Numbered from the stretch's first letter, positions 21,590 through 31,157 are shown. The stretch is DNA of 32,786 nucleotides from Endomicrobium sp. (GCA_031264105.1 JAISEM010000037.1:1-32786); one strand, 5' to 3'. Numbers and translations are program-made. The notes: generated by a model not told the origin, from the sequence alone.

Positions 21590-22980
21590 TGTTGGTGCAG
21601 TAAGAACCGAAAATCAGGATTTTTACGGAATAAACCCTGACAAAAGTTTGTTTATTGTGTGCGATGGTATGGGAGGCGGTGCTGCAGGAGGATTTGCAAG
21701 CAGAGCTGCTGTAGAAGTAATGCTGAAATCTTTTGACAAACTAACTTTAGACAATATAAAAGGTATTACAGGAAACGGAGGATTAAACGACGAAAATCTC
21801 CGCCCAGCTGCATCAATAATGCTTGCAAACAGATATCTAAATAATTTAACTCTAAAATATCCAAAACTTAAAGGAATGGGAACTACGGCAGTTGCCGCAA
21901 AATTTGAACCGAAAACAGGTTTGTTACGCGTTTATCATACTGGTGATAGCAGATTGTACAGATTTAGAGCAGGTGTTTTAGATCTTTTAACAAAAGACCA
22001 CTCTAAAATAAATGAGCTAATTGATGCTGGAAAAATGAAAGAACAAGATGCAAAAAGCGCTGAAATACAAAGCATAATAACTAGAACTGTTGGAATCGAA
22101 CCTACAGTAAAAGTTGATTATGTTGCTTATGAAGTAAAAGAAGATGATTGCTATGTAATGTGCAGCGATGGTCTTAACAGCGAAATAAATGACAATGTTA
22201 TAAAAGATATAATTGAAAAAAATATTTCTGATTTAACATCTTTAACTAATAATCTTAATAGCTCAAGCCAATAAGGCAGGCGGCAGAGACAACACTACAG
22301 TCATAGCTCTAAAGATAGAAGCGGATAGACAAACAACGCAATCGCCAACCGAGTATATAAATACAGTAGTAACGCTTAGCGATAGCTCTCAAAGGCAATG
22401 CTTACTTGAAGATAAACTCTTATCTAGCTTTGCAAAATTTTTTGTATTTACTCTTCCTAAAGAAGCTAAAGACTCAATACTTAAAAAACCTTTTATGCTC
22501 GCAATATTTATAGCAACATTAGCAGTTTGTTTAGTGCTTATATATTCGCATTATTCAAAAGAAGAGAGCAAGGATTTTACAGAAATTACAGGTAAAGCTT
22601 CTGGTATTTTGCTTGATATAAGAGAACTAAAAAAAGAACAACTTGATACTATAAATGCTTCTACTGACAAAGTCTCTAAACTTGAATTGCTTCAGGAAAC
22701 AGTAAAACAAGAAAACGAATACATTACGCCACTTCCTGAAGTACAAGTTCTAATAGAACAAGTTGATGGTTCAAATAAATTTATTGGTATTTCAGAGCTT
22801 TCTCCTATTGTTATAAAACTTCCTGCAGGTATTTACAAACTATCTTTAAAATATTTAGATTTTAAGATTTTAGATGATGATTATAACTTAGTAGATTCTT
22901 TACAATTGCCAATTGAGTTGTCAGAAAGTTTAAAGCCTAAAATGGTAATAATGTTACCCGAAAAAAAGGAGAACAAATGA
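21561..22980 (+). pseudogene. Frameshifted PP2C-type Ser/Thr phosphatase with membrane anchor and extracytoplasmic domain
   Basis: The natural partner of the kinase. PP2C motifs are in order: DVGAVRTENQD, VCDGMGGG, GMGTTAVAAKF, HTGDSRLYRFRAG, TRTVG and MCSDGLNSEI in the first frame. A single-base shift at about 22245-22257 moves the last motif, GGRDNTTVIALK, into the next frame. That frame continues to a membrane helix (about 22490-22545; LAIFIATLAVCLVLIY) and a ~145-residue outer domain that looks PEGA-like or beta-rich at its end (VQVLIEQVDGSNKFIG, IKLPAGIYKLSLKY). All metal-binding Asp residues remain; only the reading frame is lost. It starts 29 bases inside the kinase gene, and its TGA overlaps the next ATG. 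Confidence 0.85.
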
Positions 22981-23285
22981 GTAAGAAAAAAAATATTTAT
23001 CATTGATGACGGCATAACGTTTTTGGATTCATTAGAGATAGTCCTTCTAAAAGATTTTGATGTTGTAAAAGCATATAGTGGAGAAATATTTTATGATGTT
23101 TTATCAAAAGAAAAACCAGATTTAATTCTTTTAGATGTAAATTTGCCCATCTGCCTGTCATTATGATTACTGGAGATGCAACTGTACACATAGATAAAGC
23201 ATTTTCCGCTGGAGCTGACGATTGTATATTTAAGTCTATTAATATTGAAGATCTTATGTCTTGCATACAAAGACTCATAAAATGA
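22977..23285 (+). pseudogene. Decayed stand-alone response-regulator receiver domain
   Basis: Corrected for one base in the A8 run near 22988-22995, the sequence starts MSKKKIFIIDDGITFLDSLE, with the acidic pair of a CheY-like fold. It then gives KPDLILLDVNLP with the phospho-acceptor Asp, followed after a junction at about 23148 by LPVIMITGDATV and AGADDCIFKS with the conserved Lys. The helix-3/strand-4 segment between DVNLP and LPVIM, normally some 20 residues, is missing, so a real deletion as well as a frameshift has occurred. No output domain is present. Start and stop overlap both neighbours by four bases (ATGA). Confidence 0.8.
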
Positions 23286-24965
23286 AAAAGAAAATTTTTT
23301 CAGTTCTTGCGGCTGCCATATTTTTAAATAATAATCTTTATGCAGCAGCAGCTATTCCTGCTGACAACATTTTCCTTTTAAATTATGACTCAGTTTCTGA
23401 AGGTGCTGGTGGATCTGCCTTAGCATTTTCCCAAAACTCACTTTCATTTATCAACTCGCCATCTTCAAATTATGACGTTTTAGCGGCAAGGTTGGATTTT
23501 GCAGGAATAACGATATCTGACAATATTTCTGGTGGGTTGTGCTCTGTAATGCTTCCTACTGCAATAGGAAATTTTACAATAGCCGGATCATACAATAAAG
23601 TTTTATCGTCAGGTATTACTATTCCAGATGGAGAAAATCTTTTAAATAATTATTCAATATATTTAAACTATGTTTTCCCCTTCATTATAAAAAATCCAGT
23701 TTATGAAAATATAGGCGGCATAGGAATAACTTTAAAGGACTATAGCTTTAGCGCTCAAGGCAATTCTAAGATTGCCCTTGCTTTTGATATAGGCGGGCAG
23801 TACAATATAAAAGTTATAAGCGACAATTTATGGGCAGCTATAGCTTTTAGGAATGTTGGTGATAAAGTAAAAATTTCTGAATCAGGATCTTTTGATATTC
23901 TCCAGAATTTTGATTTTGCCTCGCTATACAATTTTTATGGTTCTTTAAAACCTGCAATTATGTGTGATATCCTTCAATTTTTTAAAACAAATAAAAACTG
24001 GTTACGTTTTTGGCGCTGAAATTGCACCTTTTTATCCTGTTATTTGTAGATCTGGATGGAGAAATTACGATGGCTCAATATTTAAAGGTGTTACTGTTGG
24101 ACTATCACTTAATTTTGACTCTATAAATATAGATTATGCTTTTTCATCTATGAATTCTGGCTATGATGTAAAACATACGGTAAGTATGGGCTTTTTGATA
24201 GGAAATGTATTCAATGCAAGCAAATCTTATGACTATTATCTAGGGATAAATTTTAATAAAGCTAAAGAGGCATATAAAAGAAAAGACTATATAAATGCAA
24301 GACAAATATTTGAAGAAATTCTCGTTTTATGCCCTGATCATGAGCCTTCTAAATGCTATTTAAAAAAAATAGCATATGACCTAATCTCCAATGATAGATC
24401 TCTAGAAATCGCTATACAAAAATATTTAATTAAAGCTAATCATGAGTTCAAAGCAAATAATCTTTTTAAAGCTCAAAGCTATTACAATAAAGTACTTGGA
24501 ATTGATACGGAGAATGTTGAAGCTCAAAATGGAATTAAACAAATACAAACAACTTTTAAACAAATAGAGCAGCAAAAAAACGGGCGAAAAAATGCAGATA
24601 AAATTATATTGTTATGGAAAGAAGGGGTAGAATTGTATAACGATAAAAATTTTGTATTGGCAAAAGAAAAGTTCAAACAAATTATTGATATTGACTCAGG
24701 CAACGCAGGAGCCTTAAAATATTTAGATCTTATAGAAAATAAAATAGAAAGAGTCTCTTCTTCTTAGGTGAATACTGTTTTTAAAGAAGCAATGGAATAT
24801 TACAAAAATAAAAATTACGAAAAAGCTTCGCAATATTTCAATGCAGTATATACTGCAGATCCAAGTCGTAATGATGCAAAAAACTACTATGACCTTTCAA
24901 TAAAAGAATTAAACAAAAAAAATCGAAAAAAAGTCTTTAAGATAAACTTAGTATCCACAATTTGA
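23282..24965 (+). pseudogene. Broken PorV/UPF0164-like outer-membrane protein with C-terminal TPRs
   Basis: A signal peptide (MKKKIFSVLAAAIFLNNNLYAAA) is followed by SEGAGGSALAFSQNSLSFINSPSS, the start typical of PorV/UPF0164-type barrels, and many alternating beta strands (GNFTIAGSYNKVL, NIGGIGITLKDYSF, WAAIAFRNVGDKV). An extra A in the run 23993-23997 shifts the frame; the barrel then finishes (GYVFGAEIAPFYPV, VTVGLSLNFDSINIDYAFSS) and TPR-like helices follow (INFNKAKEAYKRKDYINARQIFEEI). A TAG at 24765-24767 interrupts the TPR region, which continues in the same frame as FKEAMEYYKNKNYEKASQYF to 24965. ATG 23282 is fixed by the signal peptide and the overlap with the receiver gene. Function inferred: surface assembly or transport; no specific role can be named. 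Confidence 0.75.
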
Positions 24966-25028
24966 TAGGATACAAGATAAGTTTGATTTTTATAGTATAA
25001 TAATTCTGCTTGAGAGATACACTCAAAG

Positions 25029-26503
25029 ATGAATATTCTAATTGTGGCATCAGAATGTTTTCCTTTTGTTAAAGTAGGTGGTCTTGCCGATGTTGTTGGG
25101 GCTTTTCCAAAATATTTAAAAAATCTGGTCATGATATAAGAATAATATTACCAAAATATCAGTCTATAGATGGCAATAAATACAATCTTCAAATCCTACC
25201 TTATAAACTACAAACCATAGTTGGCAAAGACACTGAAAATTTTAGATTAAAATATTGCCTTATAAAAGACAATATAACAGTCTATTTCATTGAGAATATG
25301 CATTTTTTTAACCGACCTGGAGTGTATGGAGCAAACGGACTTGATTATGGAGACAATAAAGAACGTTTTATATTTTTCCAAAAAGCAGTGTTAGAATCTG
25401 TTAAAGCTTTAATGTTTAGGCCAGATATCATACACTGCCATGACTGGCAAACAGGACTAATCCCTGCATATCTAAAAACAAATTTAAAGAATGATGGATT
25501 CTTTTGGAATACATCTTCGGTTTTTACTATACATAACATAGCTTATCAAGGACAATTTGATGCAGGCACAGTAAGCACAGCAGGCTTTTCTTGGGAGGAC
25601 TTCAACTCAGATAAGCTAGAGTATTACAACACTATCAACTTTATGAAATGTGGCATAAAACTATCAGATGCAGTTTCAACCGTAAGTCCTACATACGCCA
25701 AAGAAATAAAAGATTTTAATGGTAGGAGAATGGAAATTATCCTAAATTCAAGGCAAGACGAAATTTACGGTATTCTAAATGGTATAGATTATGGTTATTG
25801 GAATCCAGCACTAGATAAATATATAAAGGCAAACTATTCAAAAAATGACTTTAAAGAAAAAGCTATCTGCAAAGAAGAACTACAGAGGTTATGTGGTTTT
25901 GAAATAAAAAAAGACGCTTACTTACTTGGTTGCGTATCAAGACTGGACGAACAAAAAGGATTTGACATAATAATTGATACATTTTACAAACTAAATAATG
26001 CTGATATACAATTTGTTGTTTTAGGTTCAGGAAATCTTGAAATAAAACACTATATTCAGGAAGCTGTAAAAAAAATGCCTAGCAGAGTTGCTGCATTTTT
26101 TGGCTATGATGAACTATTGGCTCATAAAATATATGCTGGCTGCGATGCTTATATGATGCCTTCAAAATTTGAACCTTGCGGTTTAAGCCAAATGATAGCA
26201 TTAGCTTATGGAACACCTCCTATTGTCAACCGTACAGGGGGACTTTCTGACACAGTAACATATTATAACCATTTCACAAAAGAAGGGAATGGTTTTATGT
26301 TTAATATAACTTATGGTGAAAATTTTGTACGGACAATACTAAAATCAGAAAAAATATTTAAAGATAAGAAAAATTGGAATACCTTAATGAAAAATGCTTT
26401 TGAAAGCAACTTTTCATGGGAGAAATCATCCATTGAGTACGAAAAAATGTATAATATAGTTTCGTTAAACAAAAAGAATGAAAATATTTTTATGGGGAGT
26501 TAA
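25029..26503 (+). pseudogene. glgA: Glycogen synthase GlgA with a single frameshift
   Basis: ADP-glucose-dependent GT5 glycogen synthase. The 5' part ([31 protein letters not shown]) holds the ADP-glucose-binding K-x-G-G-L motif and stops after the A-run at 25118-25123. One more A would restore [14 protein letters not shown] and a full reading frame of about 490 residues. All later motifs are intact: HCHDWQTGLIPAYL, TIHNIAYQGQF, NGIDYGYWNP, SRLDEQKGFD and EPCGLSQMIALAYGTPPIV. Length equals the family norm. A TATAAT at 24996-25001 may be the -10 of its own promoter. This is a very recent pseudogene, a slippage-rescued gene, or a sequence error. Confidence 0.88.
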
Positions 26504-26518
26504 CAAAACGGAGTATTT

Positions 26519-27268
26519 ATGAAGAATGGAAGAAAAATAGCCCAAATTATATTTGAAGCGCTAAAATTAATTACTTTAATTTTGCTGGAGGGCGGGGTTG
26601 TTTTTATTGCAAATGATTACTATCAAATTGAAAATTATTCTAAAGAGTTATCTGAAGAGCTAAATATATTTGTTTTTTTTGATAAAAACTCAAAAAATGA
26701 TGAAAAAGTACTAGATAAGCTAAATTCCATAAATTCAGTTTTAGTAAAAGAATATGTAAATGCTTCTCAAGCGTATAAGAAAACAGTTGAAAAGAATCCT
26801 ATTTTGAACAATATTTCTTTACCCAATGATACAAACTCCATGCAAGCCTACGCAATTGTTAAGCCAAAATCCATACCGAATGATAACTTTTTACTTGAAA
26901 TAAAAACTACTTTTAGCGATATTTCCGATATTGAAGAAATAGTATTTGATGAGTCTAACTTCCTTCATTATGCAAAGATTCAAGGACAACTGTTGTTGTA
27001 TAAAAAAGCATTTTTCATTGTTATTTCAATCTTTTTTGTGTTTTTAATATTAAAATCTGTTTTGATATATATTTCTGGGGCAAATATTTTTAAACAAGCA
27101 AAAAGATTCTTTATCTATCTTTTATCGTCTTCTTCAGGTTTTTTATTGTTTTGGAGTATTTGCAAGTATAAGCATTATAATTTATTAGCTCCAAAAGCAT
27201 CTATAGTAATCGTATTAGCTTTTGCTTGTGTGCTTGTGCTTATGCTTGATAAAATAGAAATAGAGTAA
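26519..27268 (+). CDS. ftsX: FtsX-like cell-division ABC-transporter permease (divergent)
   Basis: Topology fits FtsX: an N-terminal membrane helix (about residues 13-31), an extracytoplasmic domain of about 125 residues with DYYQIENYSKELSEELNIFVFFD at its start, and three further membrane helices (about 161-185, 195-212, 224-243). FtsX with the ATPase FtsE transmits a signal across the membrane to peptidoglycan hydrolases or their activators. Sequence is strongly diverged and shorter (249 aa) than the usual ~300, but the next gene encodes the expected EnvC-type partner, which supports the call. GGAG lies 8 bases upstream of the start. No ftsE is in this window. Confidence 0.7.
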   Translation: MKNGRKIAQIIFEALKLITLILLEGGVVFIANDYYQIENYSKELSEELNIFVFFDKNSKNDEKVLDKLNSINSVLVKEYVNASQAYKKTVEKNPILNNISLPNDTNSMQAYAIVKPKSIPNDNFLLEIKTTFSDISDIEEIVFDESNFLHYAKIQGQLLLYKKAFFIVISIFFVFLILKSVLIYISGANIFKQAKRFFIYLLSSSSGFLLFWSICKYKHYNLLAPKASIVIVLAFACVLVLMLDKIEIE

Positions 27269-27275
27269 TACTGAT

Positions 27276-28400
27276 ATGAAAATATATAATTTTGTAAAGA
27301 TTTTTATTGTTTCGTCATTTATATTAAATATGTCTGCACACATGGCTTGCGCTGATCAATCAAAAACTAAACAACTTTCCGATATAAAACAATCAATAAG
27401 AGAAAAACAAATTGAAAAAGAAAAACTCATTTTACAGGAAAACATTTTAAAAAAAGAATTTAAAGTTATTAACAATACCATTAGTCAAACGGAAAAAAAA
27501 TTAGAAAAAGTTTCAAAAGGTATAGAATCCGCTTCAAAAAACTTCAAAAAATCTGCAAAAGAATATAATGATGCTTCTTTAAGGAAATCCAATTGGCATA
27601 AGACTACAATTGAAGAGTTAAACCTTTTCCATAAAATGATATTTTCAAAGTCTTATAATAGAGAACCTTTGGAGTATAAATTAAGGATACTATCTTTAAA
27701 GTACTGTCAAAATAGCTTTGAGAAAGAAAAAAAGTCTGCCAAAGATTTAGCTTCTAGCATGAAAAAATGGGAGGAATCAAAGAAAAATCTTATAGTATTA
27801 AAACAAAAGGAAAACGAAGTTGTAGATCAGAACAAGAATCTTTTAGAAGAAAAAAACAGAGATCTCAAAACAACTGTAGATAAAAGACGAAATGCTGAAA
27901 AAGAAATAAAAGGCTTAAATGACAGTGCAAAAGCATTGCAGAAATTAATAAATAAAATAAATTCTGAGAATATTAAAAAGAAAAAAACAACAATAAGAGC
28001 GCCTCATCCACGGATGAGAAGAAAAAAATTTCTACCATGGCCTGTTGAGGGGAAAGTAATTTCTAATTTTGGCAAAATTAAACATCCGGAGCTTGATACG
28101 TATATACTTAATAATGGTATAAAAATAAAGGCTTCTAACTATGCTAAAATTAAAAACATAGATTCAGGAAAAGTAGTTTTTACAGGAACTTTTCGCTCTT
28201 ATGGTCAAGTTATTATAATAGATCATAAAAATTCTACTTTTTCAGTTTATGGTCTCTTAAATAAAACTTATGTAAAAGAAGGGCAAAAAGTACCCAAAGA
28301 GACGGTTATTGCAGATATCGGAAGTGGAAAAGATGCTGTCTTATACTTTGAGATAAGACAAAACAATATACCTGATAATCCCATTCTATGGTTAAAATAA
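27276..28400 (+). CDS. EnvC-like murein hydrolase activator (coiled coil plus degenerate LytM domain)
   Basis: Signal peptide ending about residue 26 (SAHMACA), a long Lys/Glu-rich coiled coil from about 28 to 235, and a C-terminal M23/LytM fold beginning WPVEGKVISNFGK. The zinc ligands of active LytM enzymes are missing: the usual H-x-G-(I/V)-D is NNGIKIKA, and the usual H-x-H ending is LYFEIRQ, with Tyr in place of His. This is the hallmark of EnvC-type activators, which bind FtsX and switch on amidases instead of cutting the wall themselves. The pairing with ftsX fits. The gene is full length (374 aa) and seems intact. Confidence 0.8.
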   Translation: MKIYNFVKIFIVSSFILNMSAHMACADQSKTKQLSDIKQSIREKQIEKEKLILQENILKKEFKVINNTISQTEKKLEKVSKGIESASKNFKKSAKEYNDASLRKSNWHKTTIEELNLFHKMIFSKSYNREPLEYKLRILSLKYCQNSFEKEKKSAKDLASSMKKWEESKKNLIVLKQKENEVVDQNKNLLEEKNRDLKTTVDKRRNAEKEIKGLNDSAKALQKLINKINSENIKKKKTTIRAPHPRMRRKKFLPWPVEGKVISNFGKIKHPELDTYILNNGIKIKASNYAKIKNIDSGKVVFTGTFRSYGQVIIIDHKNSTFSVYGLLNKTYVKEGQKVPKETVIADIGSGKDAVLYFEIRQNNIPDNPILWLK

Positions 28401-28431
28401 TATGTTGCTTTGTATATTTTTTGGGAATTAA

Positions 28432-29687
28432 ATGAATATCTTAAAGAAATTGTCTTATTTTATTCTATCTCTGTTTTTCCTAAATTTACAGGCTTATGCT
28501 GCAGGTGACGAAGCTTATGAGAAGTTAAAGCTTATGATAGATATTATGGAAGTAATAAACACAAATTATGTTTCAGAAATAAATACTACAGATTTGACTG
28601 TTGGAGCTATAAGAGGCCTTGTCTCTGTGCTAGATCCATTTTCCCATTATATGGAAGAAAAAGCTTATAAAGATATGAAAAATGAGACAGAGGGTGCATA
28701 TAGTGGTGTTGGTCTTAGGATTACGTCAAAAATAACCATATAACGGTAGTATCGCCTCTTCATGGAACGCCAGCATATAAAGCAGGTATACTTCCAAACG
28801 ACATAATTACAAAAATCGACGGAAAGTCTACGGCTGGAATGACTACAGACGAGGCTGTTGATCGTATGAGAGGGAAAGCTGGGAAAAAAGTTAACCTTAA
28901 CATTTCCCGAAGCAATATTTTTGATGAACTGGAATTTAGTATTATAAGAAAGAAAATAAAGATAGAAACTGTCAAGTCTATCATGATTGATGATGGCATA
29001 GGATATATAAGACTATCTGAGTTTAACTCTCAAAGCGATGAAGATATAAAAAAAATTCTTGATATCTTTAAAGAACAAGGCATGAAATCTTTTATATTAG
29101 ATTTAAGAAATAATCCTGGGGGACTTTTAGATTCAGCAATCAATATAGTAAGCCTCTTTATTGAGGACAAAAAACTTGCTCTTACCACTAAGGGGCGTAA
29201 AAAAGAAACAAAAAGAGAGTATTATACAAATGGAAAAGCTGGATTTGCAGATATTCCTTTTGTGGTTCTTGTAAATAGAGGGTCAGCATCAGCCTCTGAA
29301 ATAGTTTCTGGAGCTTTGCAAGATTTTAAGAGAGCCTTAATAATAGGATCAAACACTTTTGGTAAAGGCAGTGTTCAAACAGTTATGCCGCTTCCATGTG
29401 GTACCGCGATTAGACTTACTATAGCAAAATATTATCTTCCTTCTGGTCGACCTATAAGCCATTCAAATGAAAAGAATGCTAAAAATGGTATAACTCCAGA
29501 TATTGGTATTTCTGTAACAATTGAAGAAGAAATAAAATTATATGCTCAAAGTGACATGATTTTTTCAAAAAATAAAGATAATGGAAATAAAAATATAATT
29601 GAAGACAAAGCTTTAAATAAAGCTATAGAACTTATAAAAGAAAGTAAGATTAAAGATCTTCTAATCTCTAAAAAAGAAGTGGTATAG
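28432..29687 (+). pseudogene. ctpA: C-terminal processing protease CtpA (S41) with a single frameshift
   Basis: Periplasmic PDZ-containing serine protease. The first frame gives a signal peptide (LSYFILSLFFLNLQAYAAG), the helical N-domain (LVSVLDPFSHYMEE) and the start of the PDZ domain (YSGVGLRITSK). One A is missing from the run 28728-28732; restoring it gives NNHITVVSPLHGTPAYKAGI and a continuous frame to the end. The protease core is intact: RNNPGGLLDSA, RGSASASEIVSGAL with the catalytic Ser, and GKGSVQT with the Lys. Length about 419 aa is normal. Like glgA it carries one lesion in a homopolymer, so it may be freshly inactivated, expressed through slippage, or misread in sequencing. Its stop precedes the next ribosome site by only a few bases. 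Confidence 0.88.
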
Positions 29688-29696
29688 GGGAAATGC

Positions 29697-30125
29697 GTGT
29701 CAGGTAAAAGTAAGAAAGAAAGCATATGGGTTAAAATATATCTGATATTTCTGTTTGTTTGTGGTATAGCTGTCTGGTTTGCTATACAATCGATAAATAA
29801 TAATAAGATCTCGACTGATGTTATTTTAGACAGACAAATATTTGATATTCTTATACATAAGAGAATAAAACAAGAAGATATTTTAAAACAATATATGAGA
29901 GAAAGAACAACGAGTGGCACTCGCTGGAATGAGTTCTATAAAACGATAAACATTAAAAAGAAAGTAAAAATTAAAGAGTTTGAAAAATCTTTTAGAAGCC
30001 TTGCACGCTCGATGAAACTAGGCTTAAGTAGAATAGATAATTCTGGCGCTTCTGTAACATATAAATTTTATTCCCCAAGCAGAACGTACTCAAATATTAC
30101 TTTTGTTAAGAAAAAAGGTCAATAG
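29697..30125 (+). CDS. Small membrane-anchored protein of unknown function
   Basis: I do not recognise this family. The 142-aa protein has a basic N-terminus, one membrane helix (about residues 12-31: VKIYLIFLFVCGIAVWFAI) and a charged periplasmic part ending in alternating strand-like residues (ASVTYKFYSPSRTYSNITFV). The start is GTG 29697, supported by AGGGGA 7 bases upstream; the ATG at 29693 is in another frame and closes after four codons. It sits between the frameshifted ctpA and tsaD, with six bases before tsaD. Because the reading frame is intact in a region of decay, it is probably used. It could be the N-terminal anchor of a once larger envelope protein. Confidence 0.6.
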   Translation: MSGKSKKESIWVKIYLIFLFVCGIAVWFAIQSINNNKISTDVILDRQIFDILIHKRIKQEDILKQYMRERTTSGTRWNEFYKTINIKKKVKIKEFEKSFRSLARSMKLGLSRIDNSGASVTYKFYSPSRTYSNITFVKKKGQ

Positions 30126-30131
30126 ATAAAT

Positions 30132-31157
30132 ATGAATATGTTAGCTATTGAAACATCTTGCGATGAAACTTCGGCTTCTTTTGTTTCCGACGGAACAAAA
30201 GTAAAATCCGTAGTTATTTCGTCTCAAATAAAAATACATGCTAAATATTTTGGTGTGGTTCCAGAACTTGCAAGTCGTGCACACATAGAAAATATCAACC
30301 CCGTAATTGCTGAAACTCTAGCTAAAGCAGGATTAAGTTTTGGTGATTTTTCAAAAAAAATAGATGCAATAGCCGTTACAGTAGGACCAGGCCTAGCTGG
30401 AGCTTTGCTCGTCGGTGTTATAGCTGCAAAGACAATGGCAAGCATTTATCACAAGCCGTTGATACCTGTAAACCACTTGGAAGGACACTTGTACTCTTCT
30501 TTTATTGAAAATAAATCAATAAGGCCTCCTTTTTTAAGTGTTCTAATATCAGGCGGACATACAGAGCTGGTACTAGTAGGAGATTTCGGGAAATATAAAA
30601 TTCTTGGCGCAACAAGAGATGACGCTGCCGGAGAAGCCTTTGATAAAGCGGCAAAGATGTTAGGATTAGAATATCCCGGAGGTCCTATAATAGACAAAAG
30701 AGCTGAATTTGGAAATCCTGACGCTATTAGATTTACAAGACCATACGTGAAAGGAACTTGGGATTTTTCTTTCTCAGGCGTTAAAACGGCTCTTCTAAAC
30801 TATCTGAAGATAAATCCCGTAAAAAATGAAAGAAATTTAAATGATATTTGTGCTTCTTTCAGACAAGTCGTAGCCGAAACGCTCTGTTATAAATCTTTTG
30901 AAGCTGTGAAAAAATTTAATTTAAAACAAATTGCTTTAGGAGGAGGTGTAAGTGCAAATTCTCTTATACGGAAGATGTTTGTCCGGGAAGGGCGAAAAAA
31001 CACAGTCAAGATTTTTATGCCGTCACTTCTTTACTGCACAGATAATGCCGCAATGATAGGCTGTGCGGCTTATTTAAAGCAAAAAGAATGCGGTTTAAAT
31101 TATACTAGTCTCCAGTTAAGCCCAACTCCTTCTTTGCTCTTAGAAAACTGGCATTAG
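30132..31157 (+). CDS. tsaD: tRNA threonylcarbamoyladenosine synthesis protein TsaD
   Basis: ASKHA-fold enzyme that transfers threonylcarbamoyl to A37 of tRNAs reading ANN codons. Signatures: LAIETSCDETSAS at the N-terminus, VVPELASRAHIE, AVTVGPGLAGALLVG, the metal-binding histidines H115 and H119 in NHLEGH, LISGGHTELV, DDAAGEAFDKAAK, and ALGGGVSANSLIR. Length 341 aa is standard and nothing is disrupted. It is essential or nearly so in most bacteria, in line with its intact state among damaged neighbours. Confidence 0.96.
   Translation: MNMLAIETSCDETSASFVSDGTKVKSVVISSQIKIHAKYFGVVPELASRAHIENINPVIAETLAKAGLSFGDFSKKIDAIAVTVGPGLAGALLVGVIAAKTMASIYHKPLIPVNHLEGHLYSSFIENKSIRPPFLSVLISGGHTELVLVGDFGKYKILGATRDDAAGEAFDKAAKMLGLEYPGGPIIDKRAEFGNPDAIRFTRPYVKGTWDFSFSGVKTALLNYLKINPVKNERNLNDICASFRQVVAETLCYKSFEAVKKFNLKQIALGGGVSANSLIRKMFVREGRKNTVKIFMPSLLYCTDNAAMIGCAAYLKQKECGLNYTSLQLSPTPSLLLENWH

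Noticed and set aside
24768-24965. Separate small TPR gene starting at GTG 24768
   Set aside because: It follows an in-frame TAG with no gap or ribosome site and continues the TPR pattern of the preceding frame, so it is the tail of the broken barrel-TPR gene.
25110-25130. Programmed ribosomal frameshift in glgA
   Set aside because: The A-run lacks a proper slippery heptamer with a downstream stem, and no GlgA family member is known to need one; simple indel or transcript slippage is more likely.
28021-28400. EnvC-like gene as an active M23 endopeptidase
   Set aside because: The His and Asp zinc ligands are replaced (NNGIKIKA, LYFEIR), so activity is not expected.
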